7,537 nucleotides of DNA from Gammaproteobacteria bacterium. Its GTDB lineage: Bacteria; Pseudomonadota; Gammaproteobacteria; Chromatiales; Sedimenticolaceae. The stretch is from the NCBI GenBank assembly GCA_020445165.1, contig JAGRHE010000138.1, forward strand, positions 1 through 7,537, in the 5' to 3' direction. The position numbers and the translations under genes were made by a program. Position 1 is the stretch's first letter, and the number at the start of each line of letters is the position of its first letter. This document shows, piece by piece, positions 1 to 6,242 of the stretch. The notes below the pieces were generated by a model. It worked only from the letters and a program-made list of their open reading frames with translations, made no database searches and was not told the origin of the DNA.

Positions 1-1
1 C

Positions 2-523
2 GGCTGGCATGAGCTGACCCGGCTGTTGCTGCCCGGGATGCGCCGCGCCAGCAGCGGGCGGATCATCCAGAACAGCTCGGTGCTGGGCCTGGTGGCGATG
101 CCTTATCGCGGCGCCTACAACTGTTCCAAGTTCGCCCTGGAGGGCCTCAGCGACACCCTGCGCCTGGAACTGCACGGCAGCGGCGTGCACGTCAGCCTGA
201 TCGAGCCGGGGCCGATCGTCAGTCGCTTTCGCGAGAACGCCTTCGCCAAGTTCCGGGAGAACATCGACGCCGAAAACAGCGTGCACCGTGACAGCTACCG
301 GGCCATGGTCGCGCGGCTCGAACACGAGGGGCCGACGACCCGCTTCACTCTGCCGCCCGAGGCGGTACTGGCGAAAGTGATCCATGCGCTGGAGAGCGAT
401 CGACCGAAGGCACGCTACGCGGTGACGACACCCACCCACCTGTTCGGCCTGCTGCGCCGTCTTCTCGGTACGCGCCAGCTGGACTGGCTGCTGCGCAAGG
501 CATCGGGCGGCGGCAGCCGCTGA
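2..523 (+). CDS. Short-chain dehydrogenase/reductase, YbbO-like (5' end missing)
   Basis: This is the C-terminal 173 codons of a classical SDR; the reading frame is open to the left edge, so the Rossmann half with the TGxxxGxG cofactor motif lies outside the window. The catalytic residues are visible: Ser in NSS (codon 77-79), Tyr in AYNCSK (116-118) and Lys four residues later (128-130), followed by the EPGPI loop that is usual after the fifth strand. The motifs LLPGM, SSVLGL, RGAYNCSK and SLIEPGPI, and the tail with RYAVTTPTH, resemble E. coli YbbO, an NADP-dependent aldehyde reductase. That comparison is from memory. The protein should be cytosolic and soluble. Family membership is firm; the substrate is inference. 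The gene ends 21 bp from the convergent gshA stop, and I see no strong terminator between them. Confidence 0.9.
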   Translation, partial: GWHELTRLLLPGMRRASSGRIIQNSSVLGLVAMPYRGAYNCSKFALEGLSDTLRLELHGSGVHVSLIEPGPIVSRFRENAFAKFRENIDAENSVHRDSYRAMVARLEHEGPTTRFTLPPEAVLAKVIHALESDRPKARYAVTTPTHLFGLLRRLLGTRQLDWLLRKASGGGSR

Positions 524-544
524 GCCCGACCTTGAACAGGCCGC

Positions 545-2131
545 TCAGCGCTGTGCGAAATAGTCGTCCAGGAACTCGCCGAAGGGCTTCTGTGGCTCGG
601 CCTCGATCCGCCGTTGCTCGGCCAGCGATGCGGCCGCCTTCGCATCCAGCTCGGCAACACGCTGTGGACTGAGTTCACGCTGCATGAAGTAGCGATGATG
701 CTGCTGCGACAGGCGCCTTGCGAACTGGTAAAAGCCTTCGCCGCGGTCACGCATCTCCGCCAGCATGCGGGCCGAGGGTGTCAGCTCCGGGGCGCGCACC
801 TTGGCGATCTGGTCATCGACCGCGTCCTCGAACCAGGCACCGCCCTCGATCGCGTCCAGCACCTCGCATACCGGCAACATGGACTCCAGGATCTCCAGCG
901 CCCAGGCCCGCAGGGGCAGGCGCACACTGCGATGTTGCAGGTTGAGCTTCGGTTCGCGCCCGCGGTGGGCGACATCGAGCAAGTTGCGGTCGATCTCGCG
1001 CCGCTCACCGGCATCGATCAACGGGCTGTCAGCGAGCAGGCAGAACAACAGGAACACCTCGATGAAGCGCCCCTGGGTCTCATCCAGGCCGAGCGGATGA
1101 TAGGCATTGACGTCGAGCGAGCGCAGCTCGATGTAGCGGATACCGCGTTTCTTCAGCGCCAGGCTCGGTTTCTCCAGCCTTTCAAGAATCTGCTTCGGAC
1201 GCACCGTGCTGTAGTACTCGTTCTCGATCTGAAGGATGTTGGCATTGAGCTGGCGATAATCGTCGCCGTCCTTCACGCCCAGTGCGAGCCATGCATCGGC
1301 CGGCGTTTCGGTCGCCCGCAACAGGCTGTCTGCATAGCACTGCACATCGTCGTAGCAGGCCTTGATACCAAGACCTTCCTCGCGGCTGTTCTGGTAACCG
1401 ATGTCACCCATGCGCAGCGACGTGGCATAGGGTGCATAGTAGGTGCCTTCATCGAACGAAGGCAGGTTGGTCGCCTGGTCGAGAAAGAACGATTTGCAAA
1501 CCGCCGGCGAGGCGCCGAACAGGTACGGGATCAGCCAGCCATACCGCTGCAGGTTGCGGATCTGCGCCATGTACATCCGGTTGCGGTAGTCATCCTGCCG
1601 GCACATCTGGACGTCGATCCGGCGCAGCACGGGCCACAGTTGCTCGTTCAGCGACCAGTTGAAGTGCACGCCGGCGATCACCTGCATGACGCGTCCGTAG
1701 CGGTGTCCGAGACCGACCCGGTAGACGTGCTTCATCCGCCCGGCATTCGAACTTCCATAACGCGCAATCGGGATGCTGTCGCCACCGGCCAGAACACAGG
1801 GCATGCTGGTCGCCCACAGGATCTCGTCATCCAGACGCGGGTACACGTATGCCTGCAAGTCGGCCAGGTGATCGAGCGCTGCACCGACACTGCCCAGCGG
1901 CGGCGTGATGAACTCCATCAACGCCTCGGAGTAGTCGGTGGTGATGTCGGGGTGGGTCAACGCGGAACCGAGTGCCGGCGGATGCGGCGTCTGCGCGATA
2001 CCGCCGGAGACAGCCACCCGCAGACTTTCCTTCTCCAGTCCGAAACGGGCATCGTGCAGCAGACTGACGTCGGCCTCGCCGGCGAGCCGCGCCAGGCGGA
2101 CCTGAACTGATTCGAACAAGGGAATCCCCAA
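545..2131 (-). CDS. gshA: Glutamate-cysteine ligase (gamma-glutamylcysteine synthetase)
   Basis: GshA joins L-glutamate and L-cysteine with ATP to give gamma-glutamylcysteine, the first and usually rate-limiting step of glutathione synthesis, in the cytosol. At 528 aa it matches the proteobacterial family (about 520 aa in E. coli). Family motifs seen in order: GLEKESLRV near residue 31, ALGSALTH and TTDYSEALMEFITPP near 53-78 (acidic metal/substrate ligands), MPC followed by a YGSSNAGR stretch, GVHFNWSL, YLFGASPAVC, and GIRYIELRSLDVNAYHPLG. There is no C-terminal ATP-grasp domain, so it is not a bifunctional GshAB. The start is uncertain. The first in-frame candidate is TTG at 2131, with an in-frame TAA seven codons upstream. 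A second TTG at 2119 has a GGGGA sequence five bases upstream and fits the TATAAT at 2149-2154 better. No ATG lies near. The identification is firm; the exact start is not. Confidence 0.96.
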   Translation of the reverse strand: MGIPLFESVQVRLARLAGEADVSLLHDARFGLEKESLRVAVSGGIAQTPHPPALGSALTHPDITTDYSEALMEFITPPLGSVGAALDHLADLQAYVYPRLDDEILWATSMPCVLAGGDSIPIARYGSSNAGRMKHVYRVGLGHRYGRVMQVIAGVHFNWSLNEQLWPVLRRIDVQMCRQDDYRNRMYMAQIRNLQRYGWLIPYLFGASPAVCKSFFLDQATNLPSFDEGTYYAPYATSLRMGDIGYQNSREEGLGIKACYDDVQCYADSLLRATETPADAWLALGVKDGDDYRQLNANILQIENEYYSTVRPKQILERLEKPSLALKKRGIRYIELRSLDVNAYHPLGLDETQGRFIEVFLLFCLLADSPLIDAGERREIDRNLLDVAHRGREPKLNLQHRSVRLPLRAWALEILESMLPVCEVLDAIEGGAWFEDAVDDQIAKVRAPELTPSARMLAEMRDRGEGFYQFARRLSQQHHRYFMQRELSPQRVAELDAKAAASLAEQRRIEAEPQKPFGEFLDDYFAQR

Positions 2132-2148
2132 TACCGAAGAATGTTCCG

Positions 2149-2154
2149 ATTATA
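2149..2154 (-). promoter_or_regulatory. Candidate -10 element of gshA
   Basis: The minus strand reads TATAAT exactly, 18 bp upstream of the first possible gshA start. No good TTGACA-like hexamer lies 16-18 bp further upstream (the region reads GCGGCC/TGCGGC), and there is no TGn extension. It would therefore be a promoter with a weak -35 or one helped by an activator. If used, transcription would begin near 2142, leaving a very short leader. Being AT-rich in a GC-rich region supports it; one hexamer alone is weak evidence. Confidence 0.45.
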
Positions 2155-2163
2155 ACGTCTGGA

Positions 2164-2192
2164 TTGCGATCGGCCGCACGCTGGGCGATCAT
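2164..2192 (+). promoter_or_regulatory. Candidate pbpG promoter
   Basis: TTGCGA (2164-2169) and GATCAT (2187-2192) are separated by 17 bp and each matches four of six consensus sigma-70 bases. The predicted transcription start would fall almost on the pbpG ATG at 2199. This is weak by sequence alone. An alternative is TATAAC (2151-2156), which overlaps the gshA -10 on the opposite strand but lacks a matching -35. Confidence 0.2.
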
Positions 2193-2198
2193 TGGCGC

Positions 2199-3110
2199 AT
2201 GCACTACCGATCTATCCTCCTTCTGCTGGCAGCGCTGATCCTGGCATTGCCGGCCATCGCCGATCCCACCGCTTCCGGGCGCGCCCTGCGGCTTTGGGAA
2301 CAACTCGAACCACGCAAGCTCAAGCTGCATTCCAAGGCGGCACTGGTGGCGGACCGGTTCGGCAACACGCTGTACGAACGACACGCCGAACAGCGCATGC
2401 CGATCGCGTCGGTCACCAAGCTGATGACGGCGATGGTCATTCTCGACCGCAAGCTGCCGATGGACGAGGTGATCACGATCACCAAGGCCGACCGCGACCA
2501 GCTGCGCATGACAGGATCGCGACTGCCTCCGGGTGCCCGCCTGACCCGGGGCGAACTGCTGACCCTGGCGCTGATGTCGTCGGAGAACCGCGCCGCCGCC
2601 GCGCTGGCCCGTACCTACCCCGGCGGCACCGAAGCCTTCGTTCGCACCATGAATGCCAAGGCCAAGCTGATGGGCATGTACGACAGCGAGTTCACCGACC
2701 CGGCCGGACTCGACGCCGGCAACCTGTCGACGGCGCGCGACCTGGCACGGCTGGTGTTCGGCGCCATGCGCTACGGCGCAATCCGCGATGCGACCACGCG
2801 TTCGTACATCGACGTGAAACCGCTGTCCAAGCGCGGGCCTCTACGCTACGTGAACACCAACCGGCTGCTGCGCAGCGACGACTGGGACATCCAGATCAGC
2901 AAGACCGGGTATATCAACGAGGCCGGACGCTGCCTGGTCATGCACACCGAGTTCAATGGCACACCGACCGTGGTCGTGCTGCTCAACTCGTTCGGCAAGC
3001 TGACCCCGTTCGGTGATGCCAACCGGGTCCGCAAGTGGATCGAAAAAGGGGTCGACCAGCATCGCCGCAAGAGCGCCATGCGCGAAGCCGGTGACGCAAC
3101 CACCGGCTGA
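2199..3110 (+). CDS. pbpG: D-alanyl-D-alanine endopeptidase (penicillin-binding protein 7 type)
   Basis: This is a 303-aa periplasmic serine peptidase of family S11. PBP7-type members cut the D-Ala-meso-DAP cross-links between peptidoglycan strands. Residues 1-21 form a Sec signal peptide: HYR, a Leu/Ala-rich core, and AIA followed by DP as the likely cleavage site. The three penicillin-binding motifs are all present and correctly ordered: S71-V-T-K74 (nucleophile and general base), S128-E-N130, and K235-T-G237. The context (LMTAMVILDRKLP, LALMSSENRAAAALA, YPGG, MNAKAKLMGM) reads like E. coli PbpG rather than DacA/DacC carboxypeptidases, and there is no C-terminal amphipathic membrane anchor domain. 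The ATG at 2199 is chosen because it starts the signal peptide directly. Its ribosome-binding site is poor: only GGGC about 13 bases upstream. It is divergent from gshA and convergent with the LtaS-like gene. Confidence 0.95.
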   Translation: MHYRSILLLLAALILALPAIADPTASGRALRLWEQLEPRKLKLHSKAALVADRFGNTLYERHAEQRMPIASVTKLMTAMVILDRKLPMDEVITITKADRDQLRMTGSRLPPGARLTRGELLTLALMSSENRAAAALARTYPGGTEAFVRTMNAKAKLMGMYDSEFTDPAGLDAGNLSTARDLARLVFGAMRYGAIRDATTRSYIDVKPLSKRGPLRYVNTNRLLRSDDWDIQISKTGYINEAGRCLVMHTEFNGTPTVVVLLNSFGKLTPFGDANRVRKWIEKGVDQHRRKSAMREAGDATTG

Positions 3111-3114
3111 TCTC

Positions 3115-3127
3115 CTCGCGCAGCGAG
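3115..3127. terminator. Short hairpin between convergent genes
   Basis: CTCGC and GCGAG pair around a three-base loop in the 20-bp gap between the pbpG stop (3110) and the stop of the convergent LtaS-like gene (3131). It could slow polymerase from either side, but the stem is only five pairs and no T-run follows on either strand. It is a weak candidate. Confidence 0.2.
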
Positions 3128-3130
3128 TTA

Positions 3131-5179
3131 CTATTGCTGCATTCCGGCGGCCTGGCCGATTTCGACCCCGGTCTGGTTATCGCGCAAACTGCGCATCGCC
3201 GTCTGTATGTAAGCGATCAATGCCTGCTCCATTGACCGGGCCCGCTGTTCATCCACCAAGGGTTGATAGGCCGGCGCTGGCGACAACGCATAGCGGCCGA
3301 GTTCGAGCCGACCATCCGGCGCACGCACCAGGACCTCGTTTCCGCTGACCAGGGCCACGGTCTGATCACTGCCGGACGGCTTGATCATGCCGACACCCGG
3401 ATCACCATCCGGCAACGCCAGCAGGTCACGCCCCCAACACTGGTGGACATAGGGCTTGCCCAGCAGGCCGACAATCGTCGGAACCACGTCGGTCTGGGTC
3501 GCCACGACATCGTTCACCGCCCCATAGGCCTCACGCATCCCCGGGGCAATCAGCAGCAAGGGCACGCGGAAGCGCAGCAGGTCGATATCCGACATCTGAT
3601 GCGAGATCGGGAAGCCATGGTCGCCGACGATCACGAACAGCGTGTCGTCGAACCAGGGCTTGTCCTCGATGGCGGCGAAGAACTGGCCCAGTGCCCAATC
3701 CGAATAGCGCTGTGCGGTCAGGTGCTCGTCAAGATTGCCAAATCCGGTGACACGATCAACCGGCAGGTCGGCAGGCAGGGCATACGGCGTGTGATTGGAC
3801 AGCGTCTGCAGCACGGCATAGAAAGGTCGGTCGCCCGGCATTTGGTCGAGTTCCTCGACGGCACGCGCGAACATGTCCTGGTCGGACACACCCCAGGTCG
3901 GGTCGATGAACACCGGGTCCTTCATGTCGTCCCGGCCGACGAAGCGCGTCATGCCCTGGTTGCGGAAGAAGCCCTCCTGGTTGTCCCAGGCGAAATGACC
4001 GTTGTAGACGTAAACATCGTTGAAACGTGCTTTGTCCAACAACACCGGCAAGCCGGAGAACTGGTGCTGCCCTTCAGGCTGCTGCATCAGGTACTCGTGC
4101 CCGGGCAGGTTCGGGAAGCAGGCCCCGGTCGCGAACATACCCTGGTGGGTATGCGTGCCATTCGAGAAGAAGTGATCGAACAACAGCCCGCGTTTGGCCA
4201 GGCGATCAAATTCAGGCGTGATCCCGGCATCGCCGCCCAGCGCCCCGGTAAAGGCACCGGAGAAGCTCTCCATGATGATCAGGACGACATTGCGCGGTGC
4301 CTTCGACAACCGGGCGGACGGTACATGCCGCCGCAGCACAGCCAGCCTGTCGGCTTCCATCAACTCATCGTCACTCGTCAGCAACATGGCGCGCACCTGC
4401 TCGCGCGCCACCGCCGGATCCACCATCTCGAGCCATGACGAGCCCTTGTCGTTGCGCACGTCCATGGCCGCCTTGGCCAGGGTATAACTGCCGTTCAACG
4501 CCAGGTGATTGGCGAACAGATGAGTGCTGTGAAACGCGTCACCCCAGCGCAGCGGCGGTCCCGAACGCAAGGTGCCACGCCCACCCCATGCGGTCAGAAA
4601 AACCATCAGCAGGACCAGCGGCAGTCTGATCAGCAGGAGACCGGAACCTTGCCCGATGGAGCGTGCAAAACGACGGTGGAACCACAGCAGCAGTGCCACG
4701 TACAGGATGCCGAGCACGGCCCACAGCAACAGGTAGCGAATGACCGGGAAGCCGTTCCAGATCATGCTGGTCACGGTCTGTGTATCCTCGCTCAGGTAGT
4801 GGAAGGCGATACTGTTAAGGCGGGTATGAAACTCGCGGTAGAACTCGATCTCGACCACGCCGGCAAAGATCACCAGCATTCCGGTGACGATCAGCCAACC
4901 CAATGCAAGCCGACGACGCCCCAGGCCACCGGGCAGCAGCAGGGCGAACACCAGCGGCAGGCCCAGCAGAGACACGACGATCAGGTCGAAACGCGCGCCG
5001 ACCGCGAATGCACGCGCGAGATCGGCAAGTGGGATGTCGGCCGCGAGATCGGCATTGACCGCCAACAGTGCGGCACGCGTCAGCGCCAGCACGAGCAGCA
5101 GGGAAACGGCATAACCGAGCAGGAACCACACGTCGGCCACCACCTGGCCGACACCGCCGTCCGGTGCAGACCGACTCAC
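3131..5179 (-). CDS. LtaS-like membrane phosphotransferase (sulfatase/alkaline phosphatase superfamily)
   Basis: This 682-aa inner-membrane protein has LtaS architecture. Five hydrophobic segments (about 14-38, 64-84, 91-110, 147-167 and 180-198) are followed by an extracytoplasmic sulfatase-fold domain (about 295-580). Likely metal and catalytic residues are E304 in MESF, T344 in NGTHTHQG as the nucleophile, H463 in NHTPY, and D520-H521 in GDHG. Their spacing agrees with S. aureus LtaS (E255, T300, H416, D475, H476) as I remember it. Such enzymes move a phosphoglycerol or related headgroup from a phospholipid to a periplasmic acceptor. The acceptor here is unknown; osmoregulated glucans (an OpgB-like role) or another glycan are possible. 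The position equivalent to LtaS R356 appears to be N400. The GTG start at 5179 is chosen because GAAGGA lies seven bases upstream and the stop of the preceding gene is one base away. The frame stays open to 5329, but that stretch overlaps the propeller gene. Confidence 0.88.
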   Translation of the reverse strand: MSRSAPDGGVGQVVADVWFLLGYAVSLLLVLALTRAALLAVNADLAADIPLADLARAFAVGARFDLIVVSLLGLPLVFALLLPGGLGRRRLALGWLIVTGMLVIFAGVVEIEFYREFHTRLNSIAFHYLSEDTQTVTSMIWNGFPVIRYLLLWAVLGILYVALLLWFHRRFARSIGQGSGLLLIRLPLVLLMVFLTAWGGRGTLRSGPPLRWGDAFHSTHLFANHLALNGSYTLAKAAMDVRNDKGSSWLEMVDPAVAREQVRAMLLTSDDELMEADRLAVLRRHVPSARLSKAPRNVVLIIMESFSGAFTGALGGDAGITPEFDRLAKRGLLFDHFFSNGTHTHQGMFATGACFPNLPGHEYLMQQPEGQHQFSGLPVLLDKARFNDVYVYNGHFAWDNQEGFFRNQGMTRFVGRDDMKDPVFIDPTWGVSDQDMFARAVEELDQMPGDRPFYAVLQTLSNHTPYALPADLPVDRVTGFGNLDEHLTAQRYSDWALGQFFAAIEDKPWFDDTLFVIVGDHGFPISHQMSDIDLLRFRVPLLLIAPGMREAYGAVNDVVATQTDVVPTIVGLLGKPYVHQCWGRDLLALPDGDPGVGMIKPSGSDQTVALVSGNEVLVRAPDGRLELGRYALSPAPAYQPLVDEQRARSMEQALIAYIQTAMRSLRDNQTGVEIGQAAGMQQ

Positions 5180-5180
5180 A

Positions 5181-6053
5181 TCAGATTCCTTCAAAGCGCA
5201 ATACCCGGTTACGGTTCTGTTCGGCCAGGAACAAGGCGCCATCGGCACCGAATACGGCCACCTGTGGTGCGCGCAGGTTGCGCGCGAGCACCTCGAGCCT
5301 GCCGTCGCGGTAACGTAGCAGGCGGCCAAAGTTGGTGCGGTCTTCGGTGATCAGGATCGAGCCGTCGTCCAGGCAGTTGAGGAAGGCGGGTTTGACGAGA
5401 CCATCAACCATCCTAAGCACCTCGCCGTGCTCTATTCGCGAGAGGTTCGGCGAATCCTTCTCGACGAACCACACGGCCCCATCGGGCGATTCACACACCC
5501 CCTCGGCATCGACCAGGTTGGACAACAGCACCTTGGCCGTACCGTTGACCGGATCGAACTGCAGCAGACGTCCGTCGCGCTTGCGATCCTCGATCAGTAG
5601 CAGGCTGCCATCAGCACTGGCGGCGATGCCTTCGGCCTGCGCCACGCTGTCGTACTGCGTGGTCACCTGTCCGTCGAACCGCGTCAGTCCATACCGACCG
5701 TTCTCATTGGTGATGTACAGGGAATCGCCGAGAAACAGCAAGCCATCCGGCTTGTTCAGTCCGCGCAGAACCACTTCGCTGCCGGTCCCGCCGAGCCGAA
5801 CCAGTTCACCCTTACCACCACCTTTTTCCAGCGTGGCGAACAGTTCGCCGTGGCTGTTGAACGCGAGTGCCGATACCTTCTCCAGGTCGGTCGCGAAAAC
5901 GGACCAGCCGATTCCCGGGCCGGTGTGCGGAACCCCGAACAACATCAAGCCGCCGAGCAGGACCAAAACCGACGCGGCTACCGATATGACGGCCAGTGAT
6001 TTGCGTTGCACCTGAAAAACCCGTGACTGCCCGGCAGAAATCCGGGGTGACAT
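5181..6053 (-). CDS. Membrane-anchored six-bladed beta-propeller protein (NHL/SMP-30-like)
   Basis: The protein is 290 aa from the ATG at 6053. A single hydrophobic segment at about 19-41 follows a basic stretch (QRK) and should act as a signal anchor, exposing the rest to the periplasm. The remainder has six repeats of 30-40 residues, each of the form L-x-x-P/A-x-x-hydrophobic, then DG or HG, then a hydrophobic strand ending in E/T-D/E/N, then R-L-hydrophobic-R-F-DG. They start near residues 59, 99, 138, 180, 219 and 260. Examples are SADGSLLLIEDR, SPDGAVWFVEKD and GADGALFLAEQN. This count fits a six-bladed propeller. Catalysis, as in SMP-30 lactonases, cannot be claimed; a binding or scaffold role is equally likely. 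Starts at GTG 6137 and GTG 6011 are also possible; 6011 would still give a signal anchor. The gene ends one base before the LtaS-like gene, so the pair is probably an operon. Confidence 0.8.
   Translation of the reverse strand: MSPRISAGQSRVFQVQRKSLAVISVAASVLVLLGGLMLFGVPHTGPGIGWSVFATDLEKVSALAFNSHGELFATLEKGGGKGELVRLGGTGSEVVLRGLNKPDGLLFLGDSLYITNENGRYGLTRFDGQVTTQYDSVAQAEGIAASADGSLLLIEDRKRDGRLLQFDPVNGTAKVLLSNLVDAEGVCESPDGAVWFVEKDSPNLSRIEHGEVLRMVDGLVKPAFLNCLDDGSILITEDRTNFGRLLRYRDGRLEVLARNLRAPQVAVFGADGALFLAEQNRNRVLRFEGI
5187..5192 (-). promoter_or_regulatory. Shine-Dalgarno site that sets the LtaS-like start
   Basis: GAAGGA on the minus strand lies seven bases before the GTG at 5179. It is inside the last codons of the propeller gene, whose TGA is at 5181-5183. 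This site supports a GTG start and translational coupling of the two genes. Confidence 0.7.
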
Positions 6054-6081
6054 TGCGACTCGCTGAGTCTGACTGATGCCA

Positions 6082-6098
6082 CTTAACGCACGCTTAAG
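6082..6098. promoter_or_regulatory. PmrA/BasR-like direct repeat (CTTAAC-N5-CTTAAG)
   Basis: Two CTTAA half-sites lie 11 bp apart (6082 and 6093), as CTTAAC-GCACG-CTTAAG on the plus strand. OmpR-family response regulators bind such one-turn direct repeats, and the PmrA box is usually given as YTTAAK-N5-YTTAAK. Eleven of the twelve defined positions agree. The site is 29 bp upstream of the propeller ATG and is AT-rich in a GC-rich region. No regulator gene is in the window, so the regulator's identity is inference. The same bases also form an inverted CTTAA/TTAAG pair with a seven-base spacer. Confidence 0.4.
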
Positions 6099-6144
6099 AA
6101 GGACATGCCGATCCCCCGAAGCATGCCGGCAAGTCACGCCCGGA

Positions 6145-6165
6145 CTGGGTCAGGGGATCACCCAG
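6145..6165. repeat. Small inverted repeat in the intergenic region
   Basis: CTGGGT (6145-6150) and ACCCAG (6160-6165) can pair around a nine-base loop. It lies between the prc terminator and the PmrA-like box, upstream of the propeller gene. It could be an operator half-site pair or a leader hairpin, or chance. Confidence 0.25.
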
Positions 6166-6175
6166 GTAGAACGAC

Positions 6176-6202
6176 AAAAAAAGCCCGGGGAAAGCCCCGG
6201 GC
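6176..6202 (-). terminator. Rho-independent terminator of prc
   Basis: On the minus strand an eight-pair GC-only stem (GCCCGGGG with CCCCGGGC, 6183-6190 and 6195-6202, four-base loop) is followed directly by seven T residues (plus-strand A-run 6176-6182). It lies 40 bp after the prc stop. This is a textbook intrinsic terminator acting on the minus strand. It separates prc from the propeller/LtaS-like unit. Confidence 0.92.
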
Positions 6203-6220
6203 CTGGTCGATGACGAATCA

Positions 6221-6236
6221 GGCCACCCGGGTGGCC
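6221..6236. repeat. Perfect 16-bp palindrome after prc
   Basis: GGCCACCC is followed immediately by GGGTGGCC, a perfect loopless palindrome six bases beyond the prc stop codon and 18 bases before the terminator stem. In RNA it could form a second stem in the prc 3' untranslated region and protect the transcript end; as DNA it could be a protein-binding site. Function is inference. Confidence 0.5.
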
Positions 6237-6242
6237 GTGCTG

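Noticed and set aside
521..547. TGAGC/GCTCA inverted repeat across the convergent SDR and gshA stops
   Set aside because: It has only five pairs with a 17-base loop and is partly produced by the two TGA stop codons facing each other. It is not a convincing terminator.
614..2110. A 498-codon open frame on the plus strand opposite gshA
   Set aside because: It mirrors gshA in a GC-rich genome. Its translation has no recognisable domain and gshA on the other strand is unmistakable.
3263..4438. A 391-codon plus-strand frame inside the LtaS-like gene
   Set aside because: It lies antisense to a well-conserved catalytic domain, and its composition (Arg/His/Gln-rich, no hydrophobic core pattern) is typical of a shadow frame.
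5180..5329. A 50-residue N-terminal extension of the LtaS-like protein from a start at 5329
   Set aside because: It would lie entirely within the propeller coding region, is Cys/Arg-rich with no family match, and the GTG at 5179 has a good Shine-Dalgarno.
4505..5350. A 281-codon plus-strand frame opposite the membrane part of the LtaS-like gene
   Set aside because: Its Gln/His-rich translation is what the complement of Leu/Val-rich membrane codons gives. It has no start signal or motif.
6104..6128. Direct repeat CATGCCG at 6104 and 6122
   Set aside because: It is seven bases, two copies, GC-rich, with no third copy. Chance is a sufficient explanation.
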